From Corynebacterium kalidii (GTDB lineage: Bacteria; Actinomycetota; Actinomycetes; Mycobacteriales; Mycobacteriaceae), in the NCBI RefSeq assembly GCF_022869005.1, contig NZ_JALIEA010000012.1, positions 310,001-374,000 of the forward strand: a DNA stretch of 64,000 bases. The letters are read 5' to 3'. The notes beneath the pieces were generated by a model that did no database searches, had not been told where the DNA came from, and worked only from the letters and a program-made list of their open reading frames with translations. A program made the translations under genes and the position numbers. The number at the start of each line of letters is the position of its first letter. The first letter of the stretch is position 1. This document shows positions 28,547-37,436 of the stretch, piece after piece.

Positions 28547-31360
28547 CTACGCCTTCGTCGGGTCGGTGAGGTTCAGCTCGTCGGCGGCGTCACTGACGTC
28601 GTCCCAGCTGAACTTCCCCTCGCGGGCCAGTGCGGACAGCACCGCCACGACGATGGACTCCGCGTCGGAGTTGAAGAACCGGCGTGCGGCGGCCCGGGTG
28701 TCGGCGAAACCGAAGCCGTCGCAGCCCAGGGTCGAGTAGTCGCCGGGGACGTACGCCCGGATCTGCTCCGGCAGGTCGGTGGCGAAGTCGGACACGCCGA
28801 TGAACGGGCCGGAGGCCTTCTCCAGCACCTGGGTGACGTAGGGCGTCGCCGAATCGGCGCTCGGGTGCCGCAGGGCGTCGCGGGACAGCGCCGCGCCCTC
28901 GCGTGCCAGCTCGGTCCACGACGTCACCGAGTACAGGGAGACGTTGACGTCGTACTTCTCCCGCAGCATCTCCTTGGCGCGGATGGCTTCGGTGACACCG
29001 ACACCGGAGGCCAGGATGTTGGCCTGCAGCTCCGTCTCCGGGGCGGGCCCGGCGTCACCGGTGGAGTTCGCGCCGGTGCCGATCAGCCGGTCGGCGGGGG
29101 AGTAGAGGTAGATGCCCTTGAGCAGGCCCTCGACATCCAGGTCGGCCGGCGCCGCCGGCTGGTGGACCGGCTCGTTGTAGGCGGTGAGGTAGTAGATGAC
29201 GTTCTCACCCTGGTTGTCCTCGCCGGAGCCGTCACCGTACATGCGCTGGATACCGTCGCGCAGGATGTAGGCGATCTCGTAGCCGAAGGCGGGGTCCCAG
29301 GCGACGACCGCCGGGTTGGTGGCGGCGAGCAGCAGGGAGTGGCCGTCCATGTGCTGCAGCCCCTCGCCGGTGAGGGTGGTGCGGCCGGCGGTCGCACCGA
29401 TGAGGAAGCCGCGGGCCATCTGGTCGGCGGCTGCCCAGATGCCGTCGCCGGTGCGCTGGAAGCCGAACATCGCGTAGAAGATGTACAGCGGGATCATCGG
29501 CTCACCGTGGGTGGCGTAGGACGTCGCCGCGGCGGTGAAGGACGCGACGGAACCGGCCTCGTTGATGCCTTCGTGGAGGATCTGGCCGCTGGTGGCCTCC
29601 TTATAGGACAGCATCAGGTCGGCGTCGACCGGGGTGTAGTTCTGGCCGTGGTTGTTGTAGATCTTCAGGGTGGGGAACCAGGCGTCCATACCGAAGGTCC
29701 GGGCCTCGTCCGGGATGATCGGGACGAGACGCTTCTTGATCTCCGGGTCGCGCATCAGGTCCTTGAGCGCGCGCACCAGCGCCATGGTGGTGGCGACCTC
29801 CTGGTTGCCGGACCCCTTCAGCACGCTCTTGGCGACGTCCTTGACCTCGGGCACCTGCAACGGGGTGTACGAGTTGCGGCGCTCGGGCACGGCGCCGCCG
29901 AGCTCCTTGCGGCGCTCGAGCATGTACCGCACCTCGGGCGAATCGGGACCGGGGTTGAAGTACGGGGGAAGGTAGGGGTCCTTCTCCAGTTCCTCGTCGG
30001 AGATCGGGATCTCCTGCTTGTCGCGGAACTGCTTGAGGTCCTCCAGCGCCAGCTTCTTCATCTGGTGGGTGGCGTTGCGTCCCTCGAAGTTGTGGCCCAG
30101 GCCGTATCCCTTGATGGTGTGGGCGAGGATGACGGTCGGCTGGTCCTTGGTCTCCAGGGCACGCTTGTAGGCCGCGTAGATCTTGCGGTAGTCGTGACCG
30201 CCGCGACGCAGGGCGAAGATCTCCTCGTCGGTCATGTCCTCGACGAGCTTGGCGGTCTCCGGGTTCTTCTCGAAGAAGTACTTGCGGACGTACGCGCCGT
30301 CCTTGGCCTTGAAGGTCTGGTAGTCGCCGTCCGGGGTGGTGTTCATGACGTCGACCAGGTCGCCGTCCTTGTCCTTGGCCAGCAGGTCGTCCCACTCGCG
30401 GGCCCACACGACCTTGATGACGTTCCAGCCTGCGCCGCGGAAGAAGCTCTCCAGTTCCTGGATGATCTTGGTGTTGCCGCGGACCGGGCCGTCGAGACGC
30501 TGCAGGTTGCAGTTGACCACGAAGGTCAGGTTGTCCAGGTTGTAGAGCGCGGCCTGCTGGATGAGACCGCGGGACTCCGGCTCGTCCATCTCGCCGTCGC
30601 CGAGGAACGCCCAGGTGTGCTGGTCGGAGGTGTCCTTGATGCCACGGTCGTGCAGGTAGCGGTCGAAGCGCGCCTGGTAGATCGCGTTCATCGGGCCGAG
30701 GCCCATCGAGACGGTCGGGAACTCCCAGAACTCGGGCATGCCGTGCGGGTGCGGGTAGCTGGGCATGCCCTTGCCGGGCTTGCTCTTCTCCTGGCGGAAG
30801 GCGTCCATCTCCTCCTCGGAGAGCCGTCCCTCGAGGAAGGCGCGGGCGTAGACGCCGGGGGAGGCGTGTCCCTGGAAGAAGACGTGGTCGCCGCCACCGG
30901 GGTGGTCCTTGCCACGGAAGAAGTGGTTGAAACCGACTTCGTAGAGTGCGGCGGCCGAGGCGTAGGACGAGATGTGTCCGCCGACGCCGATCCCGGGACG
31001 CTGGGCACGGTGGACCATCACCGCGGCATTCCACCGGATCCAGCGACGGTAGCGCTTCTCCATGTCCTCGTCACCGGGGAACTCCGGCTCCATGGTGGTG
31101 GGGATGGTGTTGACGTAGTCGGTCGAGAGCAGCGGCGGCATCGGGACACGCTTGGCGGACGCACGTTCCAGCAGGCGCAGCATCAGGTACCGGGCCCGGT
31201 CGGGGCCTGCGTTGCCGAGGAGGCCGTCAAGGGAATCCATCCACTCCCTGGTCTCCTCGGGGTCGGAGTCGCGGAGATACGACGCGACGCCGTCGCGGAT
31301 GCTGCTGAAATTGCTGTCCGACGGGTCGGACTTGGGTGCCCTGCTGGACGCAGTGGTCAT
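28547..31360 (-). CDS. aceE: Pyruvate dehydrogenase E1 component, homodimeric
   Basis: Thiamine-diphosphate-dependent E1 that decarboxylates pyruvate and acetylates the lipoyl group of E2. The 937-residue length is that of homodimeric AceE. Visible: [12 protein letters not shown] (ThDP-binding GDG motif), [34 protein letters not shown] and the transketolase-like C-terminal part. ATG 31360 has an AGGAG ribosome-binding site just upstream. In corynebacteria it works with SucB/AceF and Lpd; these are not in the window. The 351-bp upstream gap to the DUF3052 gene should hold its promoter. Confidence 0.97.
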   Translation of the reverse strand: MTTASSRAPKSDPSDSNFSSIRDGVASYLRDSDPEETREWMDSLDGLLGNAGPDRARYLMLRLLERASAKRVPMPPLLSTDYVNTIPTTMEPEFPGDEDMEKRYRRWIRWNAAVMVHRAQRPGIGVGGHISSYASAAALYEVGFNHFFRGKDHPGGGDHVFFQGHASPGVYARAFLEGRLSEEEMDAFRQEKSKPGKGMPSYPHPHGMPEFWEFPTVSMGLGPMNAIYQARFDRYLHDRGIKDTSDQHTWAFLGDGEMDEPESRGLIQQAALYNLDNLTFVVNCNLQRLDGPVRGNTKIIQELESFFRGAGWNVIKVVWAREWDDLLAKDKDGDLVDVMNTTPDGDYQTFKAKDGAYVRKYFFEKNPETAKLVEDMTDEEIFALRRGGHDYRKIYAAYKRALETKDQPTVILAHTIKGYGLGHNFEGRNATHQMKKLALEDLKQFRDKQEIPISDEELEKDPYLPPYFNPGPDSPEVRYMLERRKELGGAVPERRNSYTPLQVPEVKDVAKSVLKGSGNQEVATTMALVRALKDLMRDPEIKKRLVPIIPDEARTFGMDAWFPTLKIYNNHGQNYTPVDADLMLSYKEATSGQILHEGINEAGSVASFTAAATSYATHGEPMIPLYIFYAMFGFQRTGDGIWAAADQMARGFLIGATAGRTTLTGEGLQHMDGHSLLLAATNPAVVAWDPAFGYEIAYILRDGIQRMYGDGSGEDNQGENVIYYLTAYNEPVHQPAAPADLDVEGLLKGIYLYSPADRLIGTGANSTGDAGPAPETELQANILASGVGVTEAIRAKEMLREKYDVNVSLYSVTSWTELAREGAALSRDALRHPSADSATPYVTQVLEKASGPFIGVSDFATDLPEQIRAYVPGDYSTLGCDGFGFADTRAAARRFFNSDAESIVVAVLSALAREGKFSWDDVSDAADELNLTDPTKA

Positions 31361-31711
31361 GACGATCCTCCTGGGTACGGGAATAGACGTGCCCCGCAGC
31401 CCAGGATTACGGCTGCGGCGCCTGTCGACGGTCTGTCACTGTCCGATACTACGTAAGATGTCGGTGGGGAATTCCAGTGCGATGTCGATGAAGTGGGCTC
31501 GCCGTCTAGCCATGACCAGAGACTTCCCCTACTATGCAGGGAGATCGGTGCCTTGAACTGCAGGTGTCGCGTACGACGCGCCAACTGCCGGTCCGGGGCC
31601 CCGGACGAATGGTGAAATATGCCACTCGGAAGTTCTACGCGACGCCCCCTCACAGAGGGCGTAACAAGTAATGGCACCAGACATATCAGAGGAAAGGTCA
31701 GGGAACCGCAA
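31361..31711. promoter_or_regulatory. Divergent promoter region of aceE and DUF3052
   Basis: A 351-base gap without a convincing gene. On the minus strand a TAGTAT box (near 31448-31453) may serve aceE. On the plus strand TACTAT (31530-31535) may serve DUF3052. A perfect 16-bp palindrome GTCCGGGGCCCCGGAC is at 31591-31606. An open frame continues upstream of the DUF3052 start from 31619, but its sequence is not family-like. Confidence 0.55.
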
Positions 31712-32140
31712 GTGGGAGACGCCTCCGGCGCAGCAGTGCACGAAGGACAGGACTGGGCAGAGATGTTGGATGTGACCAACGGCCAGATCGTGCAGGAGCT
31801 CGGTTGGGACGAAGACGCCGACAGCTCGATCAGCGAAGGTCTCGAAGAGGTCATCGGTGACGCTCTTCTGGACGAAGAGACCGACGAGATGGTCGACGTC
31901 GTCCTCCTGTGGTGGCGCCACGACGACGGTGACCTTGTCGACGGGCTCGTCGACGCGACCAGGAACCTCGGCGACGCCGGACGTATCTGGCTGCTGACCC
32001 CGGCAGCGGGTACCCCCGGGACCGTCGACCCCGGTGAGATCGCTGAATCCGCGCAGGTCGCAGGCCTGGTGCAGACGACGTCGACGCGGCTCGGCAGCTG
32101 GCAGGGGGCCTGTCTGGTACCCGGCGGAACGAAGCGCTAG
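31712..32140 (+). CDS. DUF3052 family protein
   Basis: A 142-residue protein of DUF3052, whose gene is usually beside aceE in Corynebacteriales. Key stretches: WAEMLDVTNGQIVQELGWDEDAD and the acidic DEETDEMVDVVLLWWRHDDGDLVDGLVDA. The protein is strongly acidic and has no membrane segment; the function is unknown. GTG 31712 is preceded by GAGGAAAGG (31690-31698), a somewhat long spacing. Confidence 0.85.
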   Translation: MGDASGAAVHEGQDWAEMLDVTNGQIVQELGWDEDADSSISEGLEEVIGDALLDEETDEMVDVVLLWWRHDDGDLVDGLVDATRNLGDAGRIWLLTPAAGTPGTVDPGEIAESAQVAGLVQTTSTRLGSWQGACLVPGGTKR

Positions 32141-32191
32141 AGTTCTAGGGGTTCCCGTCGCGCGGCTGCACGCCGACTGCATGGGGATGAC

Positions 32192-32267
32192 GCGCATTTA
32201 GCTCAGCTGGAAGAGCAGCTGGTTTACACCCAGCAGGTCGGCGGTTCGAACCCGTCAGTGCGCACCA
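32192..32267 (+). tRNA. tRNA-Val (TAC)
   Basis: Acceptor GCGCATT pairs with AGTGCGC; D-arm AGCTCAGCTGGAAGAGC; anticodon stem GCTGG/CCAGC with loop TTTACAC (anticodon TAC); T-arm CGGTTCGAACCCG; CCA encoded at 32265-32267. It is the boundary of a small segment carrying an XRE regulator and a MetAP-like gene. Confidence 0.95.
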
Positions 32268-32403
32268 CTACTGACCAGGCAACGAGATGATGTTGGGTCC
32301 CTGGTCCCTGCGGGAGACGACCTCCGTGATCACGCCGTAGTCGGTCGCGGTAAGTCGACCGAGAACTACGCGTCGCGCCGCTCTGACCCCGGTGGGCGGC
32401 GGA

Positions 32404-32679
32404 CTACACCACCGGCGCTACTCCGGACGTGCAGTGCTGCCAGACGTTAGCCATGGAGCGGATATCCAGGTCAAGAGTTCGGCAGAGGCGCACCACGGTG
32501 CCGAAGGCGGGAGAGGGTAGTCTCCCGGTCTCGATCTTGCGAAGTGTCTCAGCAGAGATGCCGGCTTCGCCTGCAACCCCGGTGAGTGTCCGGTCGGCGC
32601 GGTGCCGGGCATCCCGCAGGATTTGGCCGATGCGTTGTCCTGCTTCGATCTCTGATGCGGTGAGTGGACTTCTGACCAC
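32404..32679 (-). CDS. XRE-family helix-turn-helix regulator
   Basis: A 91-residue DNA-binding protein with a Cro/CI-type helix-turn-helix (RIGQILRDARHRADRTLTGVAGEAGISAETLRKIETGRLPSP, residues 14-56) followed by a short helical tail. The start is GTG 32679 with an AAAAGGAG ribosome-binding site. It is divergent from the MetAP-like gene with only 39 bases between start codons; the -10 boxes of both overlap within one palindrome. Probably a local autorepressor that also controls its neighbour. Confidence 0.85.
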   Translation of the reverse strand: MVRSPLTASEIEAGQRIGQILRDARHRADRTLTGVAGEAGISAETLRKIETGRLPSPAFGTVVRLCRTLDLDIRSMANVWQHCTSGVAPVV

Positions 32680-32700
32680 GGTTGCTCCTTTTCGTCTGCC

Positions 32701-32714
32701 GGTATTATTGTACC
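32701..32714. promoter_or_regulatory. Shared palindromic operator/promoter of the XRE and MetAP-like genes
   Basis: GGTATTATTGTACC reads GGTACAATAATACC on the other strand. The plus strand gives TATTAT as a -10 for the MetAP-like gene (its ATG is 11 bases on, hence a leaderless mRNA). The minus strand gives TACAAT as a -10 for the XRE gene. A repressor bound here would cover both. Confidence 0.65.
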
Positions 32715-32718
32715 GTTC

Positions 32719-33480
32719 ATGGTGGAAATCAAGACTGCGGCAGAGATCGCGAAAATGCGGGAAGCCGGGCGCATGGTCGCCACGATCCTCAATGACCTCA
32801 GTGGCATGGTGGCGCCTGGCGTCAACCTCATGGATCTGGAGTACCGTTGCCGTGAGTTGATCAGGGATGCCGGTGCGGAGTCCTGTTACTGGGACTATGA
32901 CCCTGACTTTGGAAACGGCCCATTTCGCAACACAGTCTGCCTCTCGCTCAATGACGGTGCCCTCCACGGACTGCCACACTCCACTGTTCTCGTAGACGGG
33001 GATCTCCTGAGTATTGACCTTGCTCTCAGCCTCGATGGTTGGTGCGGCTACAGTGCTGTCTCCGTCATTGCCGGCGTGCCCCGTGAGGAGGATGTACGGC
33101 TGATTGAGGCGACCCGGGTTGCCTTGGATGCCGGTATCGCCGCCGCGAAGGTCGGAAACCGTCTCGGCGACATCTCTCACGCCATCGCTACGGTCGCGAA
33201 GGACTACGACATCCGTCCGAACGCCGACTACGGTGGCCATGATATTGGACGGCACATGCACGGTGACCTGGTTATTCCGAACGTGGGTAAGGCGCACCGT
33301 GGCTTGAAGCTGGAGGAGGGGATGACGTTCGCCATCGAACCGTGGTTCGCTGGCACGAGCCGGGTGGATGTCGGCGACGACGGGTGGACTGTTGTTACCG
33401 TTGATGGGTCACGTGCAGCACACTCCGAGCACACGGTGGTCATCCGGCCCGGCGGTGGGGAGATTCTGACGGCGTTCTGA
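32719..33480 (+). CDS. map: Methionine aminopeptidase-like protein (M24 family) with a changed metal ligand
   Basis: A 253-residue type I MetAP fold enzyme, which would remove the N-terminal Met from new proteins. The first metal Asp (Asp100, LLSIDLALSLDGW) is present, as are the substrate His (GHDIG), the metal His (HMHGDL, His181), the Glu in FAIEPW and the Glu in HSEHTVVI. The second metal Asp, normally in a GDTS/ADSA context, is Tyr111 (CGYSA). This should weaken or alter two-metal catalysis. GC content looks lower than in the neighbours and it is adjacent to tRNA-Val, both fitting acquisition. A housekeeping map elsewhere in the genome is expected. Confidence 0.88.
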   Translation: MVEIKTAAEIAKMREAGRMVATILNDLSGMVAPGVNLMDLEYRCRELIRDAGAESCYWDYDPDFGNGPFRNTVCLSLNDGALHGLPHSTVLVDGDLLSIDLALSLDGWCGYSAVSVIAGVPREEDVRLIEATRVALDAGIAAAKVGNRLGDISHAIATVAKDYDIRPNADYGGHDIGRHMHGDLVIPNVGKAHRGLKLEEGMTFAIEPWFAGTSRVDVGDDGWTVVTVDGSRAAHSEHTVVIRPGGGEILTAF

Positions 33481-33798
33481 ACGCTAGACACTGCTCCGTT
33501 CCGGCCTCTTTTGCCTGCACAGTCAGGTTGCTGGGAGTGTCTCCGCAGGTGTGGCGGATACCGGGGTGTCCCTCGCCGGTCATGGCGGTGTTCCCGACAT
33601 GACCGGTGCAAATCGGGAGATCCTTGTCGCCGGTGATGAGTGGACCCTCGTCGCTGACGTCGCGTCGAATGACGCCGACGGCTGTGGTCGTGCTCGGAGG
33701 CTGGTTCGGCATTCGGCGTCGGGGCGGCCAGCGGTAGGTGCGGGCAGGAGTTTCTGTCGACTGTCCCGGGGGGTACCTACGGTACTAGACTCGGAAAG
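33481..33798. other. Gap between MetAP-like gene and SURF1
   Basis: A 318-base stretch with no gene I can support. Open frames on both strands (for example plus 33551-33790) give no recognisable protein. The last bases carry a TAGACT -10 box at 33786-33791 that fits a leaderless start of SURF1 at 33799. No copy of the tRNA-Val 3' end was noticed here. Confidence 0.5.
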
Positions 33799-34815
33799 GT
33801 GTCTGAGTCAGTTCCTGAGCGTGGGTCCGCCTCCTTGTCCGGTCGTTCTCCGTCTGCCGGGGAAGTTCAGCGACGTCGGACCGGTTGGCGGTCGTTCCTC
33901 ACCCCGGGGTGGGTCATCACCGCCGTGGTGGCGGTGTTGTTCGCCTACGTCGCGTTCACGGTCCTGGCGCCGTGGCAGCTGGGGAAGAACCGCGACACCC
34001 ACGAGTTCAACGACCGGCTCCGGGCAGGGTTGGAGGCAGACCCGGTGCCGGCGGCGGAGGTGCTGCCGGGGGACGGCGCCAGTGCCGGGGAGAAGAGCGA
34101 GTGGACCCGCGTGGAGCTGCAGGGTCGCTTCCTCGCGGACGACGAGGTGCTGTTGCGGAACCGGCCGGTCGACGGGCAGCCGGCCTATCACGCGCTGACC
34201 CCGTTCCGTCTCGACGACGGGCTGACGGTGCTGGTCAACCGCGGTTGGGCGCACCCGGTGGACGGGACGGCGGCACCGAGTATCCCCGCGGCGGTGTCGA
34301 CGCCGGTGACGGTGACCGGTTTCGTCCGGATGTCGGAGGCGCCGCCGAACAACCCGCCGATGACCGCGGACGGCAGGCTTCAGGTCTACAGCATGAACAC
34401 CGCGATGGTCGGGGACGCGGTGGATGTCGACCTGGCCGCCGACTACGTGCAGCTTGACGAGGCGTCGGTGCCGGTGGCGGACCCCGGTGGTGAGTTGTCG
34501 GCCCGGGAGTTGCCCAACCTCGATGCGGGTCCCTACCTGTCGTACGGACTCCAGTGGATCGCCTTCGGTGTGATGGTCCCCCTGGGGCTGGCGTACTTCG
34601 TGTGGGCGGAGGTGCGGGAGCGCCGTCGGCGTAGGGACGAGGTCGCGGCGACGGGGGCGGGGGAGGTCCACGGCGCTCCGGGAGCGTCGGACGCCACTGA
34701 TGTGCCGGAGGCTCCGGCGACACGGTCGCGGGCCAGCAAGCTCGAGGACCGTTACGGCGGGACCCGGACCCGTTTCCACGAGAAGCGGAACGCCCGGGAC
34801 CAGGATCGGTTCTAG
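33799..34815 (+). CDS. SURF1 family protein (cytochrome oxidase biogenesis)
   Basis: A 338-residue SURF1-like membrane protein, an assembly factor for the haem-copper cytochrome c oxidase (aa3). Two membrane helices bracket an external domain: about residues 32-55 (WVITAVVAVLFAYVAFTVLAPWQLG) and about 240-262 (YGLQWIAFGVMVPLGLAYFVW). Conserved WQLGKN and LVNRGWAHP are present. The cytoplasmic C-terminal tail is long and charged. Beside the ptkA/ptpA-like gene as in mycobacteria. Confidence 0.92.
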   Translation: MSESVPERGSASLSGRSPSAGEVQRRRTGWRSFLTPGWVITAVVAVLFAYVAFTVLAPWQLGKNRDTHEFNDRLRAGLEADPVPAAEVLPGDGASAGEKSEWTRVELQGRFLADDEVLLRNRPVDGQPAYHALTPFRLDDGLTVLVNRGWAHPVDGTAAPSIPAAVSTPVTVTGFVRMSEAPPNNPPMTADGRLQVYSMNTAMVGDAVDVDLAADYVQLDEASVPVADPGGELSARELPNLDAGPYLSYGLQWIAFGVMVPLGLAYFVWAEVRERRRRRDEVAATGAGEVHGAPGASDATDVPEAPATRSRASKLEDRYGGTRTRFHEKRNARDQDRF

Positions 34816-34848
34816 TCCGGATTTAGACCGGTTCTAGTTTTATGGTGG

Positions 34849-34869
34849 AACTTGTACGGTGTTCAAGTT
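34849..34869. promoter_or_regulatory. Candidate operator before bioB
   Basis: The inverted repeat AACTTG-N9-CAAGTT lies 12 bases before the bioB ATG, with GAAC-N9-GTTC nested in a shifted register. Biotin genes of Corynebacterium are repressed by TetR-type BioQ at short inverted repeats of this kind; the match is by form, not by an exact consensus. A GGTTCTAGT direct repeat (34808-34816 and 34830-34838) lies upstream. Confidence 0.5.
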
Positions 34870-34880
34870 AGGGTGTGTCC

Positions 34881-35879
34881 ATGGACAACATTCTTGCGAA
34901 GGCACGTGCCCAGGTCCTCGGTGAAGGGCGCGGTCTCGACTACGACGACCTCACCCGGATCCTCGACCTCCCTGACGACAGCATCCCCGACCTCCTCGCC
35001 CTGGCCCACGAGGTCCGCGTGCGCTGGTGCGGTGAAGAGGTCGAGATCGAGGGCATCGTCAGCCTGAAGACCGGGGGCTGTCCGGAGGACTGCCACTTCT
35101 GCTCACAGTCGGGGCTCTTCGAGTCCCCGGTGCGCTCCACGAAGCTCGACATCGCGCAGCTCATCGAACAGGCACGCCAGACCGCCAAGACCGGCGCCAC
35201 CGAATTCTGCATCGTCGCCGCGGTCAAGGGGCCGGACGAGAACCTCATGAACCAGCTCGAGCAGGCGGTCGAGGAGATCTACGCCAATGTCGAGGGGATC
35301 GACGTCGCTGTCTCGGTGGGTATCCTCACCCCGGAGCAGGTCGACCGTCTCAAGGCCGTGGGCGTGCACCGCTACAACCACAATCTCGAGACCGCCCGTA
35401 GCTACTTCCCGGAGGTCGTGACGACCCACACGTGGGAGGAACGTCGGGAGACGATGATGCTCGTCAAGGACGCCGGTATCGAGGTCTGCTGCGGTGGGAT
35501 CATCGGGATGGGGGAGTCGGTGGAGCAGCGCGCCGAGTTTGCCGTCCAGCTGGCGGAGCTCGACCCCCACGAGGTTCCGCTGAACTTCCTGGACCCCCGT
35601 CCCGGGACCCCGTTCGCCGACATGCCGGTGATGGACGGGAAGGACGCCCTGCGGGCGGTCGGCATGTTCCGCCTGGCGATGCCGGCCACCACGCTGCGCT
35701 TCGCCGGTGGCCGGGAGCTCACCCTCGGCGACTTTGGCCTGGAGCAGGGGCTGACCGGCGGTATCAACGGTGTGATCGTGGGTAACTACCTGACCACCCT
35801 CGGACGTCCCGCCGAGGACGACCTGGACACGGTCGGACGGCTGAACCTGCCGATCAAGGTGCTGAGCCGCAGTGTCTGA
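34881..35879 (+). CDS. bioB: Biotin synthase
   Basis: Radical-SAM enzyme that inserts sulfur into dethiobiotin. The SAM cluster motif [11 protein letters not shown] (about residue 60) gives CxxxCxx[15 protein letters not shown] and [11 protein letters not shown] are family-typical, as is the C-terminal [14 protein letters not shown] 34881 with AGGG at 34869-34873 is preferred; GTG 34875 is in frame. About 332 residues, full length. It is followed by bsaP with an 8-base overlap. No other bio genes are in the window. Confidence 0.96.
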   Translation: MDNILAKARAQVLGEGRGLDYDDLTRILDLPDDSIPDLLALAHEVRVRWCGEEVEIEGIVSLKTGGCPEDCHFCSQSGLFESPVRSTKLDIAQLIEQARQTAKTGATEFCIVAAVKGPDENLMNQLEQAVEEIYANVEGIDVAVSVGILTPEQVDRLKAVGVHRYNHNLETARSYFPEVVTTHTWEERRETMMLVKDAGIEVCCGGIIGMGESVEQRAEFAVQLAELDPHEVPLNFLDPRPGTPFADMPVMDGKDALRAVGMFRLAMPATTLRFAGGRELTLGDFGLEQGLTGGINGVIVGNYLTTLGRPAEDDLDTVGRLNLPIKVLSRSV

Positions 35880-36093
35880 CCGCGGTACCGGCCCCTTCGA
35901 CCCGTACACCGGTGCCGACCTCGGGCGTGGCGAGACCGTCGTGTATTCGCCGGCGCAGAAGGCTGGTCTCGACGTCCCGCGGTACTGTGCGGACTGTGGA
36001 CGGCGCACCGTCGCCCAGGTCACCCCGCACGGGTGGACGGCGACGTGCTCCCGGCACGGCACCCTGGACTCCACGGAGTTCGATCTGCGCTGA
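35872..36093 (+). CDS. bsaP: Biotin synthase auxiliary protein BsaP
   Basis: A 73-residue protein overlapping the end of bioB. It has [11 protein letters not shown] at the N-terminus and a Cys pattern YCADCGRR ... ATCSRHG. Small proteins of this kind encoded after bioB in actinobacteria have been described as iron-sulfur partners that sustain BioB turnover. The position and cysteines fit; the GTG start at 35872 overlaps bioB and implies coupled translation. Confidence 0.85.
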   Translation: MSDRGTGPFDPYTGADLGRGETVVYSPAQKAGLDVPRYCADCGRRTVAQVTPHGWTATCSRHGTLDSTEFDLR

Positions 36094-36129
36094 CACCGTC
36101 CCCCGGGTGTCAGCGCGTCTCAGTGCGTG

Positions 36130-37317
36130 TCAGCGCCGCTCGGCCACCCGGCTCTGCGCCCAGTCGACCACCCCGGGGATCGCTTCGGCGAGCTGCCGCG
36201 AGACCTCGGCGAAGCCGTCCTTGTCGCCGTAGTAGGGGTCCTCGACCTCCTTGTCGCCGGCCGGGCCGAAGCTGCGGAACAGGGCGATCCGGTCCTCTGC
36301 GACGCCTTGCTTGACCAGCGCCTTGAGGTGGGCCGCGGTCATGACCAGGAAGAGGTCGGCGTCCCGGTGCTCGGGGCCGAACTGGGCGGCCCGGTGTCCG
36401 GACCCGTTGAACCCGTCCCGACGCAGGCGTGACACCGCCCGCGGGTCGGCGGCCTCCCCGACATGCCAGCCGTCGGTGCCGCAGGAGTTCAGGCGGACGT
36501 CCTCGTCGATGCCGGCGTCCACCAGAGCCTGCCGCAGCATGATCTCACCCATCGGGGAACGGCAGATGTTCCCGGTGCACACCACACAGATGTGGGGACG
36601 TTCATCGGACCAGTCCTCCACCAGCCGGCCGAGCTCGGCGGCGTCGGCCACCGAATAGTCGGCCTTCTTGTGCTCGTCCCGGATGCCGTAGCCCCAGTCG
36701 ACGAGCGCCGTGCGGATACCGTAGGCGCGTGCACCGTCGACGTCGTGGATCCGGTCGCCGATCATCAGCAGGTTGTCGCGGTGCGACGGACCCCCGTCCG
36801 CGGCGGGGGTCACCGGCCCGCCCGGGGCGCCGAGCTGTTCCAGCGCATAGGCGACCACCGCGTCCTTCGCCCGGCGGGTGCCGTCGTCGGAGGCGGTGGC
36901 GATGACGTCGAAGTAGTCGTAGAGGTCGAAGTGCTTGAGCAGCCGGGTCGCCGAGCTCAGCGACTTCGACGTCGCGGTGGCGAGGACGTACCCCCGGTCC
37001 TTCCATGAGCGCAGCAGGTCCTCGACCCCGGGGAACGGGGCCGCCTCCAGCCAGCCGCCACCGTCGTAGTGTTCGCGGTAGCTGGCCACGGTCGCCTCGA
37101 GCGTCTCGCCGTCCAGGCCCAGGCCACGCAGGGTGTCGACCATCGGCGGACCGGCGATCAGGCGGAGCAGGTCCTCCCCGGGGACCGGCACGTCGTTGTC
37201 CTCGAGTGCACGAAGGAAACTCGACCGAATGCCGGGGTAGGAGTCGACGAGAGTGCCGTCGACGTCGACAAGGAGAGTCCTGCTGCCGTTAGCTGCTTGC
37301 TCATGTGCGTCCGTCAC
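36130..37317 (-). CDS. HAD-family protein fused to low-molecular-weight tyrosine phosphatase (PtkA-PtpA-like fusion)
   Basis: A 395-residue two-domain protein. Residues 1-235 are a HAD hydrolase of the phosphoglycolate-phosphatase type: nucleophile Asp18 and Asp20 in VDVDGT, Lys151 and the acidic motif GDRIHDVDGA (Asp188, Asp192). Residues 240-395 are a low-molecular-weight tyrosine phosphatase: P-loop Cys247-Arg253 (CTGNICRS) and general acid Asp360 (EDPYYG). In M. tuberculosis these are two adjacent genes, ptkA (a HAD protein reported to act as tyrosine kinase) and ptpA. All catalytic residues are present, so both halves may be active. Start GTG 37317. Confidence 0.92.
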   Translation of the reverse strand: MTDAHEQAANGSRTLLVDVDGTLVDSYPGIRSSFLRALEDNDVPVPGEDLLRLIAGPPMVDTLRGLGLDGETLEATVASYREHYDGGGWLEAAPFPGVEDLLRSWKDRGYVLATATSKSLSSATRLLKHFDLYDYFDVIATASDDGTRRAKDAVVAYALEQLGAPGGPVTPAADGGPSHRDNLLMIGDRIHDVDGARAYGIRTALVDWGYGIRDEHKKADYSVADAAELGRLVEDWSDERPHICVVCTGNICRSPMGEIMLRQALVDAGIDEDVRLNSCGTDGWHVGEAADPRAVSRLRRDGFNGSGHRAAQFGPEHRDADLFLVMTAAHLKALVKQGVAEDRIALFRSFGPAGDKEVEDPYYGDKDGFAEVSRQLAEAIPGVVDWAQSRVAERR

Positions 37318-37436
37318 GGTTCCCAGGGTGCCAGAACCGGGCGCCGCAGGCTACGACCGGGGTGGATTACGTTTCGACGTGTCCCCCGCCGTGTCCCCGC
37401 CGTGACAGCGCCCCTCGGGCACGTATCGTGGGCGGT

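Noticed and set aside
31619..31711. Upstream extension of the DUF3052 frame
   Set aside because: The added residues do not resemble the family, and GTG 31712 has a ribosome-binding sequence.
32270..32403. Minus-strand frame downstream of the XRE gene, ending near tRNA-Val
   Set aside because: Readable for about 40 codons (VVLGRLTATDYGVITEVVS) but has no start or family; could be a gene remnant, not supported.
33551..33790. Possible small gene between the MetAP-like gene and SURF1
   Set aside because: No ribosome-binding site, no recognised motif, and the frame runs on into SURF1 out of register.
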